Notes under the pieces: generated by a model | What the model saw: only the letters and a program-made list of their open reading frames with translations | What the model was told of the DNA's origin: nothing | Database searches by the model: none | In this document: piece after piece, positions 27,873-41,500 of the stretch | Layout: each line of letters starts with the position of its first letter | Numbering within the stretch: the stretch's first letter is position 1 | Assembly (NCBI GenBank): GCA_027886175.1 | Contig: JAJNNQ010000019.1 | Span: 13,626,501-13,690,500 of the forward strand | Source of the DNA: Phylloscopus collybita | Taxonomy: Eukaryota > Chordata > Aves > Passeriformes > Phylloscopidae | Direction: 5' to 3' | Length of the DNA stretch: 64,000 nt | Made by a program: the position numbers and the translations under genes

Positions 27873-30800
27873 AATCCTCTCCAGCATTTTTGGTATTTAT
27901 CTTTGAGGGAAAAAACCCCAGGACATCAAGATGCACAATGTCAATATAAAAGGATCAGGTGCCGTAAGATTTGTAATAACATCACAATCACACCACTGGA
28001 GCCCTCTGCATGTGACACATTCATCAACATCATTCCAGGGATGGGAATAAAATCCTGTGAGAGTATTCAGTATTATGGCCTTGAAATTAAAGTCAAAAAA
28101 ACTGGGTGGGAATGTCACCTGGCCAAAGTGAACATGTTTTGAACACTGCCCTTTGCCCTGTTATTAAGAAAACTCTCATACAGTTAATGGTTACATGTCA
28201 TTAATGATGGGCACTCCAGAGAAGTAGAGGGACAGTTGTAACACTGTGAAAGTGCTTAATTCCCATAGCAAGACCCTTTAAAATATGGGCTTTAAGAAGG
28301 ATTTACCACTCTCTGTGCCTGCAGAGCTGTGCTGCAGCCCTGGCCTGTGCTGGCAGCAGCTCTGCCTGTGGGGAGCAGAGAGAAAGCACAATTCCATACT
28401 GGAGCCTTCCCCCAGAATGTTGGTGGGTGGCAGCCTGGTGCGCTCCCACACTCATTCACAACTCACACAAAGCAGAATTGCTGGGTGCTCACCCCTGCTC
28501 TACATCAGATCTCAGTTCTGGGCGTGGTTCTGGAACGTTTCCCCAAAGACAGAGCTTTTTTGGAAATGCTTGGACCCCAACGTTCCTCTCGGTGGCACCA
28601 GCAGGGATGGCATTTCTCTCAGTTCTTGTTTCTGACACGGGTTTTGGGCAGCGTGGGAGAGCAGCATGGGCTGGTTTGGATGAGCCATGGAAAAGCTGCA
28701 GTTGAGAAGCTGCATGCCCAAGGCTGGATGAAGATTCCAAATTTCCTGAGTTTGCAGCTGCAGAAAGGATTGGGCACAGCACAGGCTGGCAACTCCTGAG
28801 CAGCTGAGAACAACACCTGGAAATCCACAGGCGTTTGCACAAGGAACTGGACAGGGCTGCCTGCTCCAAGACCCCCAAAGTGACAGAAACAATCCCAGAG
28901 GTACAGACAGAAAACTCCAGATGTGTCTGATTCACTTCTAATTTCACTCCAAAAGGAGCAAAAGCATCTGGGAAACCAAATTCTGAAAGGAGCCCCCTCA
29001 TCCCAACAACCAAGAAATTGGCACAAGTTGATGATTCTTCTGTATTAAACAAAAATAAACACTGCGTCTGTAGAGAAGCATTTCTGATTGTTCTTTGCCT
29101 GCTGGTTCAGCAGGCTCAGTCACTCATTCTGCCTCACGTTTATAATTAATCCACTTGGATTAAAGAATTAGCCAGGAATTTATTTTTTAATCTACAGGGT
29201 CCCTTCTTGCATTTAAGGCAGGAGTTCTTGAACAGGAAATGTTGCATATATTTTATCAGACCGAACCTGGGGAATCCTGCAGGCTCAGCTGAGTTTTTTT
29301 CAGTAAGCACCAAGCCTGCTTATCTCTCTCTACCACCTTTAATTCTTATTTGTTCTCTAGAAACACCTTCTTTGTGCATGTGTGCCAAAGAAGGTAAACA
29401 CAAGTGAACTTGAAAACGATCAGCAATCTGCCACATCTTTTAGAAAAAAGGAAATGCTGCTTGTAAAAACTGTCTCTGCTGATGATCCAACTCACACCTG
29501 CCATCTGAAGCATCACACAATTGATAAAGACATCTTTGCCATCTGCATTTCATAAAGGCAAACTGCTGAATGCAGGCTGAATGCAGGAGGGGGAACTCAG
29601 CTTTGTTTTGGCTGGGTTATGAAAGCAGAGCATCGCCATGGGATGCAGACACAGCTTTAGGTTTGATTTGCTTTATTGTAAGTTTAGTTGTAATGTTGAA
29701 ATAACCCACAGAGACTTGGAAATGGGTCTGATGCATCCAACCCAAATTCTGCAGCTGGACCACCTGCCTGGCTCCTTTTTGGGATGGGGAGCCACACTTA
29801 CAACCTTTCTAGCACCCAAAAGCTGAGCTAAAGGCTTGATATTAATTGTGAGCAGCTCTTGGTGATTGCTGTATACATCATGCATGGCTGTGAGCATTAA
29901 TCCTGCACTTCAACACGTTCCTCAGGTGCAGCCAAACTTTCCTTGCTCTGGAACCAGAGGCACTGAAAGGAAGCAAAATGTTGGGCTGGGCTTTGCTGGT
30001 GAAAGCCGGATTTTATTTCATTTTTTAGGTTTGGTCTCTCCCAGATCCTCCTGAGATACTTAATTTGTAGGCTATAAAAGCAACAAACTTTGTTGGCAGG
30101 TCCTGAGAACGCTGCAACTCACATCACAGAGCCTCTGCTTTATTTGCTCGTATCATTTACTTTTTGTTGAATACAGTGAGAAAGTTTCTTTTAATTAAGA
30201 TAATGGTGGTAGCCCTGCTGTGTTTAATTAAATGACCATAAAGCTCAACAGTCTGTTCTAAAACTTGAGTGATGACCTACATGACTTGTTTTGGTTTGTC
30301 TGGCCGTCATCAGAGGATGGATTTGATGATGAGTCAGTCTCTGGTCAGGCCACCCTGAGAATTCATTAATAAGTTAAAATGTGGAGCCATGTCTGCTCCA
30401 CCTGCTAATTTTGATGCTTTCCTAAAGCAGCCAAGCCTATAAAGCTGCTCAAAGGGTGACAGTTCCTGCCATGGGCTTTTTCTTCCAAAATAAAAATGGC
30501 CATAATTATAATCTTTTATCTACTTTCTTACCCACTTTACCAATCTGGAAGTTGTGACAAATTTCAGCCCAGTTATTTACAGTCTGTGAAAGCTATGTGC
30601 AACAATTGTGGGATATCACCAGGGGAAGTGACAGTAACTCCAACTACAAGTTTATAAACAATTTAAAACCAGATAAAAGTAGGAACATTTTCTAGTCAAA
30701 CAACAGGATTTGCTGTAAAATAAATGTAGATTATGAAGATGCTGAAAAAGAACATGTATTAGTATTTTACCACCACTTGATAACAGAGTTAACAAGCAAC

Positions 30801-31777
30801 AAAAGTTCAGCTAAAATAGTGCTTTTTAAATATACTTGCAAGATACTCCTTCATTTTGCTTTCACGCACTTACAAAAACAATCCCCCACAAACCCAGCAG
30901 TTATTCCTGCAGATTTCAGCGTGTGCTCTGCAAACAAGAAATAATTATAGCTGAGCACTGAAAGAGCTGGGGTTTTTTAGTCACCTCATTTTCACATCTC
31001 ACTCGGGACTCGTTCCACCCCGTGCTGCCAAAGTCTCGCAGAGAGCATCCCCCAAAGGCATAAAACTCCCAGCATTTGCATAAGGAATAATTTTCCTGTG
31101 AACAATGGGAGCAGCAGCTCCTGGAGCTGCCTGGTGCAATCCCATTCCACGGCTGGCATTCACTCCCTTCATGTCTCCCTTGCACTGTTACAAATCTGCC
31201 AGTTAAAAACTCTGTGCAACTCCAGAACGTATTGTCTGGAATGAAACAACCAATTATTTCTTCAGGTTTTGTGGCATAATATCCTAGGAAACCAGCAATT
31301 ACAGAATCAAAGTGGCATCGAATGGCGTAGAAAGGAGTGAGCATGTATTATTCTTTAAATAGCAGTTACATGAACTCTTAATAAATGGGTATTAAGTGCT
31401 AAATGTATGATAAGTAATTTTTGACAATGTAATTATCCAAACAATACAGGGGGAAAGTTGTGAGATGGAACTGTCAAATTCTCTTGTGCAAACGCTGTGT
31501 GAAATTACAATTATTGAACACTGGCTTCTAGTCATGGCCACTCTGGGAATAAAGCAGTGTGAGTTTGTGTGTGCAAGCTGCACGTTTTTCTGGATTCCCA
31601 GCATCCCTCTCCTGGAAAATGGCACCCACTGGTTTGATCTTTGCTGAGGTTAAGGCTTTAATTTGCCCAAAATAAGCGGAAGGGAGCAGGGTGCCATTTT
31701 AACTTCTGAATATGTCATATATAGTTCCTTTCCAAGAAATCCCAGAATGAAGATGACAGGTTATGTAAAGTGGGGTG
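27873..31777. other. Unique DNA, no gene seen
   Basis: The GC-richer part, 28285-29052, is open in several frames on both strands at once (up to 187 codons on the minus strand). This looks like stop-codon depletion rather than a gene. The block 30170-30440 is repeat-free with TTAATTAA-type cores and could be conserved regulatory DNA. No exon is recognised. Confidence 0.5.
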
Positions 31778-31893
31778 GACTTCCAGAAATCCTGGTTAGA
31801 AGTTTTCAGCTTCCCTTGCAAGGTTGCACAGTCGTTATAGCAACCTTGCAAGGGAAGGCTTGAAACTTGAGGAATTTCCAGGGGAGGCACATC
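31778..31893. repeat. Long inverted repeat (hairpin)
   Basis: Perfect 18-bp arms at 31810-31827 and 31840-31857 flank a 12-nt loop. Pairing continues with mismatches and small bulges for roughly 30 bp more per arm, for example AAGTTTTCAG against CTTGAAACTT and CCAGAAAT against ATTTCC. The RNA from either strand would form a long hairpin of precursor-microRNA size. Alternatively it may be a recent inverted duplication or the core of a small palindromic mobile element. No expression evidence is available. Confidence 0.75.
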
Positions 31894-32524
31894 CCAATGG
31901 GAAACAATGGGATGCTGTTGGCAGGATAACACATCCAGTTCCTTTAGAATCTCCTTTTTATCTCAAGAGGAGCTCAGCGATGTGTGCAGCTGGGCAGCAG
32001 ATACAGGCATCACCACCACGAGACAATTTGATGTGACAGGAATCCCAGCCTCCATCTGATGCCAAACTTCCACCAGAACAGAGGAATATTCTTTACACCA
32101 GAAAGAATTTCCCTGGGTCAAAAAGATCTTTGAATATCACTCAGCTGGGTTACCTGGGAGCCAAAAATCTGTGTCATGTCCATGCTGAACTCCCTAGAAA
32201 CAGCTGAATGCCCTTGTTACTCCTTTGTTTCTCAGTCTGGCTTCAACTTTTTCTACATCATTTCTCTCTCTTTCCCTGCTGTTTCCTTTTAGGTGGGAAT
32301 TGCTCCAGGGCAGCTGGACCAAATTGCTCTGCCAATGGCCAGAGCAACAACAGGCACTGAACCCATGGGAAATTCATACAAACAGAACAAAACTCATTGC
32401 AGAATAACTCTGTGCCTTTAACGTGAACACTGCTTATTATTCACTGAGGGATGTAAACCAAAACTCTCTTTTGGGAAAGTTTCCTTGTTTCAAATCAAAA
32501 GTTGCTGTTGCTAAATTTGTTGGG
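31894..32524. other. Unique DNA, no gene seen
   Basis: No recognisable gene or repeat lies between the inverted repeat and the long poly(A) run. Confidence 0.5.

Positions 32525-32571
<47 letters not shown>
32525..32571. repeat. Poly(A) run, 47 nt
   Basis: An uninterrupted run of 47 A, the longest homopolymer in the window. It could be a retroposon tail or an expanded mononucleotide repeat. I see no matching target duplication or known retroposon body. Assembly length here may be unreliable. Confidence 0.9.
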
Positions 32572-32573
<2 letters not shown>

Positions 32574-35500
32574 ATGGGAAAGGAGTTTTAGCTTTGAGCA
32601 AATGTCTTTTGGACTCACTCCAAGAATCTAAGTGATAAGAAGTCACTTCTGTTCTGCACGTTGTCATTTCCAGCTGTGGAACCATGCAGCTCAGAAATCC
32701 AGATCTCTCCAGATTTTCCTCCTCTTCCAGAGAAGACTGACAGCTTTATCTTGGACTGGGAGTGTCTTCAAAAGATGTTTTGTTAAAAGTAATTATTTAA
32801 AGAATTTGTTGTCTGAATTAATTAGTGTTCAGGAGAAAAGAATAACATATTTGGAGAAATAACAGAAGCTTTAGTTCAGTTCTCTATTTTTTTCCTTCAA
32901 TAACATCTGGCACCATATGTTAAAACAGTTTGCTCTTCTTTGTTAATCAAAAATGAAATTTTATATTAATTTTCAGATTCACATGACTGAAGGATCTGAA
33001 TAATGAGCTTCCCACATTTTCTCTCCATCTCCAGACCTCTGTGCCCATACTCAGATCCTGGTAGATCAACATCTCCTTTAAGTTCATGTTTCTCAAAGGA
33101 CATTTCATTGTATCACAGCTGAGATGTATTGCCACTCATGAAGGGTATTTAGGAAAGATTAATTTCACTTTAAACTGAAGTAATTTTCAAAAGGACTCGT
33201 GAGACACGAGGACATAAAATCTAATGGAATTCCTTCAAATTTGCTGGTTTGAAAAAACTCTCATCATTCCTCTCGCACTGCTGTTGTAGTCCAGCTGTGC
33301 TGGGAGGGCTGTGGTTCTGAAGTGGAGAGCTTTGTCATGAAATGCCAAGAAAAATGGAATGAAACAGGGAAATTTCTCCCAGGCAAGAGAGGAGAACCAG
33401 CTGGAATCCACTGAACAGCTGAGCCACGGCTTTGACCGAGGTCGACCACAGCACAGCTTGGCATCACCGAGGCTGGGTCCCAGCTGTCCCTCGTATTATT
33501 TACAGTTCTCTCATCTTTTGTCCCTGCCACACCTGCTCTGCTGTGGGCTGCTTTACTACATCCATGGAACTTCTCTGCCTCAACCAGCTAAAAACTAACC
33601 AAAAGCACAAGAGATCTCTGTCCTGCTGTCTGTCCATGCTGCAGACAACACAGTCCAGGGGCAGAATGCGTAGGAGTGAAGGAGGAGTTACTGAAAACAA
33701 ACTGCATGCTTATTCCTTCCCCCCCCACTTCGCTCTCAGAACCAGCCTGAAAGGTGTAGAACTTAATATCCAGCACAAGCAGAACAGAGAACTGGGGATA
33801 CAAGCATCATAAAGTCACCCCAGGACATCCCCCCAGCACTGCCTGTTCAGGAAGAACTTCTTCCAAGTGCCAAAGGCCAGAGCTCTGCTCAGCTCTGTCA
33901 GTGGCTCAGCCCCAGGGGAAGGCTTGGGGTGACAGCCCAGCCCCTCAGGTCTGCCATGGGCTGGGGCAGCAGAGCAGCCAGAGTCCAAGCCTTGCAAAAA
34001 GCCAGGCTGTTCTCATCATCCCTGGCACACCTGGCACTGGGGCTGAGCAGACTGGGATGGATTTCTCAGGGGGAGCTCTCAGAGCTGTCTGTGGATGTGC
34101 TCATTATGGATGTCAGAGACAACAAACCAACCAGAGTGAGCATAGGTAATTAATGCAATGAATTACCCACATGGCAGGCACTTTCTCTGGCAAACTCTAT
34201 CACCCTGTCCCCTGAAAGTAACACAGATATGTATTCCTCTGCCTGCTTGTCTTGCTTGTTGTAAAAAGAAAGATGTTTTCCCAGCAGGTGTCCTGAATTA
34301 AAAGGAGAAGAAAACACAAAACATCTGGAGGAAGGCTTCAACCATTCACAAAACTGTGAATATCTGTGTACAGAACAAATTCTTCTAATAACTGCTCTGA
34401 GAAAACACATTCTTTATGTTGTTAGAATGGGATTTTATGGGCTTCTCAGGACCCTTCTAACCAACATATAAACATGCCACTGTGCATCAAGTGTTATGAA
34501 GTTTTCAGTGACAGCAGCGTCAACCTTACAAGCTGCAAATGTGACAACAGATTTCACTGCACATCAGAGCTGCATCTTAATCACAGAACTCTTCTCCCAG
34601 ATGCTTTAGGAGGAGAGCAGCTTCCCCACATTGTTTGTCAAGTATTTACAGCTTCTGAAGGCATCCCCTGCTCCCCAAGGGAAGGAATACATCTTCCCCA
34701 AAGTACTACACCAAAACAATGAAGGAAGAAATGTGGCTTTGCACCTGCTAGCATTTCCTCCAGCAGGGTTAGAGTGTGCATTCACAAGAATGATCTATTA
34801 TGAATATTCAGCTAGAAGAGAGAGATTTCTAACCACTAAAGGATGGTCCTCTTGGGCCATTATATAAGTATGGAGTCACTCTTGACTAAAAATACAAGCA
34901 ACTCCCAATAAATACTCAGCAAAGGTTATTGCAGTTGTTGTTGAATTGCCCATTGATCATTTTTCTACAGAACAACAACAAAAAAAGCTGAGAATTATCC
35001 AGAGTTTCAGAGATATGAACCTTCAGGCTCAGTGGTTACACTGTTGTAAATGGCAAAACAGCAGAAAAGCTCTGTTAACACAAACAGGAGGTTAAAGGTT
35101 TATGTATTTCCACATCCACATTCAGACACACAATTTATGTTTATGGGCCTCGATGTAATAAGCTACTTGCAAAACTCCAGCAGTTGGTTTTTTTGGTTTT
35201 TTTCCCTGGTTCTGCAACCATGTGAATAAATGGAGAAAAAGATCTGCACTAAACTAATGAGCCCTTTGGATTAGAGCTGCTGTTTAAATGAAGCTCAAAT
35301 GCCTTATAAATACCACCTACAAACCAAACATTATTATTATTTCTATTCACACAGGAGAGGGGGTTGTGAAAGAATATGGGATGAAATGAACCTCAGCTAT
35401 GCAACTAAATGAGAATCAGGTTTTATCAGGTTTTCAGAAAATATTCCCACAGAATTGCTCATGGAACTGGGTTCTCTGGTAAACACCTGCTTGGCTCTTT

Positions 35501-36298
35501 AGCAGTTCCAAAGTTTCCAAGGAATTAATCTGAATTTGCCCTAAAACTTTTATCACAGCATCCTCTATTAATTGGGAAAGGTGATTTGTTTTCCTTAAAG
35601 TGGCCTTTTGCCAGGAAAAGATTCAGCCTGTTTCTCCTTGGACTCTGGGAGGAACACTTTCCCTACATTCATTGCAAAATCAATACAAACCTCATTTAAA
35701 AGCCATTACAGTCCCTGAAGAGACTTCCTTCACACTAATGGGCTTTGAATCAAGGCCCTGTTTGTGTTACACACTTCAGGCTGCTCCCCTGGATTTGTCT
35801 CCTTGTTAAATTCACCCTCAACTCGTGATTTGGAATAAAATGCAGGCACAAGACTCATTTAACAATTTTTAGCATTAAGCTCCTCAATTGCATTTCTTGG
35901 AGTGAACAACATCAGCAATGTTTCCCTCAAGTGATTACACTGAGTCTAAATATTCTGTAAACTGTGGGCTGAGCAGTGGTTAAGTGAGAAGTGGCTAATT
36001 TACTTTGGTGCTTACCAAGTATTTGCTACTTTTAAGAGTCAAACCACAACACTGCACAGATAATCGTGCTGCCACATTGCTACAGAAATCAAACATTTCA
36101 AATTAACCTTTTAAAATGGGTTATATAAAAATAGCTGTTATCTGGAAAACACAGCTCGCAGCTCCTTTTGTCACAGTTTATGGGTATTAATTCAGTTCTT
36201 AATTCCTTATTATTGCACCCTTTATCTGAATAGCTGAGAGTTATTCTTACCATTTATTTGTGCTGCTCTCAAAGAGTATGATGCAGCTCCACATTCAC
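32572..36298. other. Unique DNA, no gene seen
   Basis: Short open frames on both strands only. Nothing recognised. Confidence 0.5.
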
Positions 36299-36590
36299 AA
36301 AATCATTGAATAATTTGAGTTGGAAGAGACCTTAAAAGTCATCTCATTCCACTCCCTGCCCCTTTCACCATCCCAGGCTGCTCCAAGCCCCATCCAGCCT
36401 GGCCTTGGACACTTCCAGGGATCCAAGGAGAGCCACAGCTTCTCTGGGCACCCTGTGCCAGGGCCTCCCCACCCTCACAGGGAAGGATATTTTTCCTAAA
36501 TAAAGAATTTCTTCTTAAAAAAGAATTTCCATCCCATAAGAAATCTGCCTTCATCATGCAGTTTCACTTGCAGCCATTTATTTGCCTGGA
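36299..36590 (-). mobile_element. CR1 LINE 3'-end fragment
   Basis: The + strand reads AAATCATTGAATAATTTGAG, TTGGAAGAGACC, CATCCCAGGCTGCTCCAAGC and GGCCTTGGACACTTCC. This is the reverse complement of the CR1 3' region, more diverged than the copy at 22.8 kb. The 3' end is at the left. The right boundary is approximate. Confidence 0.8.
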
Positions 36591-37450
36591 GCAGATCCTC
36601 TAAGTAAGAACATTTATATTTCTGTCACACTCATTTTTCAAACACTTCTGTTTTCCCATTCCACTTTATTATCCAAGCCCATTGATTCTGTGTGATTTAG
36701 TTTCCAGTGGGGTTCAGAGCCACAGCAGCCCAGCAGCAGAATGTCATCACAGCCAGGCAAGCCAGGTCCACTCTTGGACCCCATGACATTATTTTCTACT
36801 CCTGTTGCATACCACTTCTACTTGTATGGATATTTCACCTTCAAGGAGAGCCATTATTTGAGACAAGAATTGATTTTCCAAGCTCCTGTCTAATCCATCT
36901 TCTGGTGTTGGGCATTTTTCTTTTGTCAAATGTTTGTTAAGCAGCAGAAGACATGATTTAATTTTGAAGCAGCATATGTTTGAGTACACAGTGTTTTCAT
37001 AACTTCTCTGACTGGTGTTGATTGACTTATCTGCTGTTTGTGCCGGTGTATTAGTTTGATTCCTCGTGGATGATCTCATTAGAACATGACAGCAATCTGT
37101 GGTGCAGACTCATCTCTACAGCTCAGCTCACATTCCTGTTATAGCTTTCAAACTTCTGTTGCTTTACTGCATTCTCTGAATTTTCTTGTGTTCTCCTATG
37201 AGCTCTTCACCAAGTTACCCTACAATGATAAACCTCATTTTGATAGCAAAATGCAAAGCCCATTTCTTGTCTGTGGGAGGTGTTTCGTTTCATTGAACAG
37301 GGACGTTCTGACAAAGCCATCTCACCTCATTAGCAGTGCAAAATAAAACACACCAACATTGCTTTCCAGTGGATCTTTTCCTTTCTGAGTTGCTTTTTAA
37401 AATTAAATACAAAGGATCAGATGCTGGTTTCAGTTTTGTTGGGGAAAATG
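36591..37450. other. Unique DNA, no gene seen
   Basis: No recognisable gene or repeat. Confidence 0.5.
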
Positions 37451-37662
37451 GCAAAAAAACCAAACCAAAACAAAACAAAACAAAACAAAACAAAAAAAAC
37501 AACAACAAAAAAAACCCAAAAAACAAAAAACAACACAAAAAAAACCAGAAAAAAAAAACAACCAAAAAACCAAACAAAAACCCAAACAAAACCACACACA
37601 CAAACAACAAACAAACAAACAAACAAACAAACAAACCAACAAAAAAACCACCCAAAAAACTC
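37451..37662. repeat. A/C-only low-complexity tract, (AAAAC)n and (CAAA)n
   Basis: About 210 bp almost wholly of A and C on this strand: AAAAC units first, irregular A runs, then CAAA units. All frames through it are artefacts of composition. Confidence 0.92.
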
Positions 37663-38230
37663 CAGACAATTTAGAGAATTTATCACATTGCAAATGAAGT
37701 CAGTCTGGCTGGGAAGATAGCAATAACTCTAAGAAAATATTTTGCCAGAGGTTTTCAGCCAAAACTGACTCTCCATTGTAACTGAATCAGCTTTATGCAA
37801 ATTGTAAAGTTCTATTTACTGAAGAACTTCTCCTCAAGCAGAATTTAAAGGGAACTGCCTGGCTGCAAGGTGCTGCTCAATTCCCAGCAGACAGCACTTT
37901 CCATTTGTATTCATGGGCAGAAACTTCAGCTGCTCTAGCTTGGAGAATGAGTGCTTTGTGATGATGTTATGGATTATATATTGCCTGAGAAATCTCTAAA
38001 AAGCAGCCAAGTTTAACAAGTGTCCATCACTCACATCTCTGCCAGTGACCTCAATTAAATCTTTTTGGAGTCAGAAGAAATAAATAAAGGAGGACTTCAG
38101 CCAGAATTTTTTCTAGGAACTGTCTTGAGACCTCCTTTTCCCTGTTTGCAGTCTGTGGGTTGCATTCTCTTAAATCAAAAGGAACTTTAGTCATAGCTCA
38201 AGCTGTCTTAAAATGCTGCTCCCAACTACA
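37663..38230. other. Unique DNA, no gene seen
   Basis: No recognisable gene or repeat. Confidence 0.5.
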
Positions 38231-38299
38231 CACACCAGAATGTGAATAGAGCTCACACCAAAATGTGAATAAAACTCACACCAGAATCTGAACAAAAGT
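38231..38299. repeat. Tandem repeat, 23 bp x 3
   Basis: Three consecutive 23-bp units start CACACCAGAATGTGAA or a close variant. They differ from each other at a few positions. Confidence 0.8.
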
Positions 38300-38374
38300 C
38301 ACAGGACTTTCGAGGGGTAGCAATTTTCAAGAGAACAGTCCCTTGATGACCAAGTATCATAAAAGTAACAAAAA

Positions 38375-38437
38375 AACCACACAACAAACCAAAAAACAAA
38401 TAAAAAAACCCAAAAAACCAAAACACACACACAAAAA
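38375..38437. repeat. A/C-rich low-complexity tract
   Basis: AAAAACC, AAACC and ACACAC units, similar in base composition to the 37.45 kb tract. Confidence 0.8.
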
Positions 38438-38499
38438 CGGATTTTAGCTGAGTCCCACACTGAATTTCCTGATTTATCTTTATCAGGGACTGTGTGTGT

Positions 38500-38553
38500 C
38501 CATCCATCCATCCATCCATCCATCCATCCATCCATCCATCCATCCATCCATCC
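38500..38553. repeat. (CATC)n tetranucleotide microsatellite
   Basis: About 13 uninterrupted CATC units. On the minus strand this reads as a WMDG repeat, which is an artefact. Confidence 0.95.
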
Positions 38554-41500
38554 CTGTTTTGGATACAGGCCCTGAAATTCCCACCTGCTGGTGATATGGA
38601 ACCAGGCCAGCATCTTTTCCTCACATGAGAATATCTAGGCCAAAATTGTCATTCTTGAATTTTTCATTCAGTGACAAAATTGCACTTGAGAACAGTTATT
38701 GTGTGAATCATTAGTCGTGCTTTTTTTTTTATGAGAAGATTTTTTTTAGAGCAAAATTGTTGGTCCTACAGCCTGTGGCTTCTAATTTCACTCTGTTTTC
38801 ACTTCAGAATTTTTTTTTTCCTTAGAGACCCCTCTAACCCCTTTTTCTTGAAAACTGAAATCCTGTGAAAAATCAGAGGTGAACAAGTTTTTGGCAGAGG
38901 GGAACTAGAAAAGAAAGGGCTTCAGGGGAAAAAAAGCTATTAGCTGCTGAGGTGTTTATCTCACAGCTTTGTGTATTTAAGCAGACAGACGTGGTTTATA
39001 TTTGTGAAAATTCAAAGCTGCTCCTGCTTTGAAGCTGCAGGGCCTTTGGCCTTTACTTCTCTTCCTCTGACACACTGTATTAAAGATTTTAGGTTTATTA
39101 AAAAATATTAAGAGGTGATTTTGGACCCAGCATGTGCTGGGGATATGGTGGTGGTGGTGTGGGGCCCTGTCTGGCTGAAAGGTCTTGCCTGGGCTGAAAC
39201 CACTGAATTCCACTGACCAGGGGACCCCTTGCAGGAACAAAGTGTGAAAGAGCCCTGCCTGACCCAACCTGGGTCACTTTTCTATGTACACCTCTTGGTT
39301 TCATGGAAATTTCCAGAAATCATCACCAAACAACAGCAGGTCCTGGAGGTGCTGCACCACGGGTTGAGTAAAAGGAATTCTGATGTGAATATTCTGGATT
39401 AAGCTGGAAATTGTTGTATTTGTTCTTCTGAAGCACCAAATCTCTGTATTTTTGAGCAGTGCGAGGCTGAATCTGGATCAGCTCCTCTGCCCCACCATGG
39501 ACACACTCCAGGGAACAGATCTGGGCAGAGAAACACAACTTCCTGCTTTTTCTTCAGCATTCCTGCCTTGGGGCAGCCACATTTCCCTCTTGTCCTGCTG
39601 TCTTGGCTTCACTCTTCTTCCCATCCCGAAAGGTGTGAAAGGTAGAAGTGGGAGCAGAAAGGAGCATGGAAAGAGCTGAATTTTGGGTTGTTATTTTTAT
39701 TGTGTTTTCTGAGATTCTTGCTTAATTTTCTTGTGGAAAAGGCCTTTCCTGAAGAGCCAGCCTTGCACACATCACCTTCAACCTGTGATTTGTTCCATAC
39801 CGAGCTGGTTTGATACAGGCTCAACAAAAAGATGCATCCACCATTATAAACACACTGATTCCAAGGCCCAATAAAACCAGCAGAGAGTGGGAAGGAGATC
39901 CATATCTCACTTTCTCTGGAGGCTTTCCAGTGACAGACTCTTGCTGGTTATTTGACAGAAGCCATCAACAGGCATCCTTGGAGGTGAGCATTTAATGTAG
40001 GATTCGTTTTAGCATTTGATTCAGTGACAATTATTCCTTGAACATTATCAGTGAAATGACACTAATGCACTCTGCGTTCTGCTGCTTTCAGAGACTACAC
40101 CTGGTGCCAAAAAGGGAGAAAGGAAGCACTGGAGCAAGAGAAACCAGCTTATATTCAGTTAAAGTTTATTTATAGACTGGTGCTTCTGATCCTGTCTTTT
40201 TCCTTTGGTGGATATATTTTATATATTTATCTCTCACTGTTGTGAATTGTGGGACATCTCATGCCTGGAAATTCACCTTTAGAGGAGACCAGGGTTGGCA
40301 GATGAAACTTGAACCACACAAAAGTGTTTGTCATCTACCTCATGCTGCTGAACCTATGAACCCAAGAGTGTGCAAACTGTGCTCTCTCCCCAAAACCATG
40401 TTCATCATAATGAACCAGACTCATATTTCTGGTTTATCACGGAGAACCTAATAAAACAGGAGCCACTGAATTTGTAACGAAATCTTTATACTCAACTACA
40501 TCCATAAAAAAGTAAAGAGTGTGAAAACTGGCTGGGAAACTCCTGGAAAGGAAAGGAAGTTGTGGAGATGCTGGATCTAGAAAAGGTGTGACTGAAGGAG
40601 AACAGGCTGTCTTTGAAATCACTTCTAGCTGGGAAAATGGGCAGAGTGGCTGGATTTACCAGTTTGTTTTGAACCAATTCCTCCACTCATGGACTACATC
40701 TGCTTGAGGTTCATTTGTTCATTGTGAACAGGTTGCATTTCTCAAAAGAGCAAAGTTGGGCATCAGTTTGAAATTTTGGAGGTTGCCATGGATTCAATAT
40801 TTTTATCTCATCTTCAAGTCATTAAGATTGCATTGCCAATTTCAGAGCAATTACACCTGAAAAATGGGACTTTCTTGCTCGTAGGAGTCAGAGGTTTAGA
40901 ACACACACGTGGAACTGAGCAGATATTGCAGCCCTGAGCAAAACTGGTCATGAAATGGGCAAAGAGTGACAATTCTGAGCCAACAGGATGTATTTCTTAC
41001 AGGGTGCACGAGTCAATATAAAAAAGGGATTAGATTAGCTTTGTAATGTAGGAGAAATGTGGAGCATTCTGTGAACTTTTCAAAGCCTGAGCTTGAATAG
41101 GGAAAACCACTGAAAAAAAAAAAAAATTATTCCAATTAGTGAAGTCATTAGCCAGGAAGAGAAAATGACTCAGAGAAAGTGCCAGTGGGTTGAGTTGCGA
41201 GCTGGCCTCTCTCTTTGGAGAGAGACAGCTCAACCTTCTGGAGTCTGATCTGTCTCATCCAGCATCAGCATCTTCGCTGAAACACAGGTCCAAATGTTCC
41301 AAGAATGAGGTTTTTCTCTTGTGGGATTCAGCTCAAGATGCAAAGCACACTCTGTTCTCTTCAGTCAGAGCCAGCTCTGGTCATATCCTCTAAAGGGCCT
41401 GGAGTTACTTGCTGAGTCTCTGCAGACACTAGTGCTGATTTATCTGCTTGGGTGAAGGTTTGTTTATCCCATAAATTGGAACCTTGGGGTGAAGGACCTG

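Noticed and set aside
28285..29052. Several overlapping long frames on both strands (up to 187 codons)
   Set aside because: Simultaneous openness of many frames with no known domain suggests composition, not coding.
37290..37720. Overlapping frames rich in Lys/Asn/Thr or Phe/Cys/Val
   Set aside because: Artefacts of the A/C-only tract.
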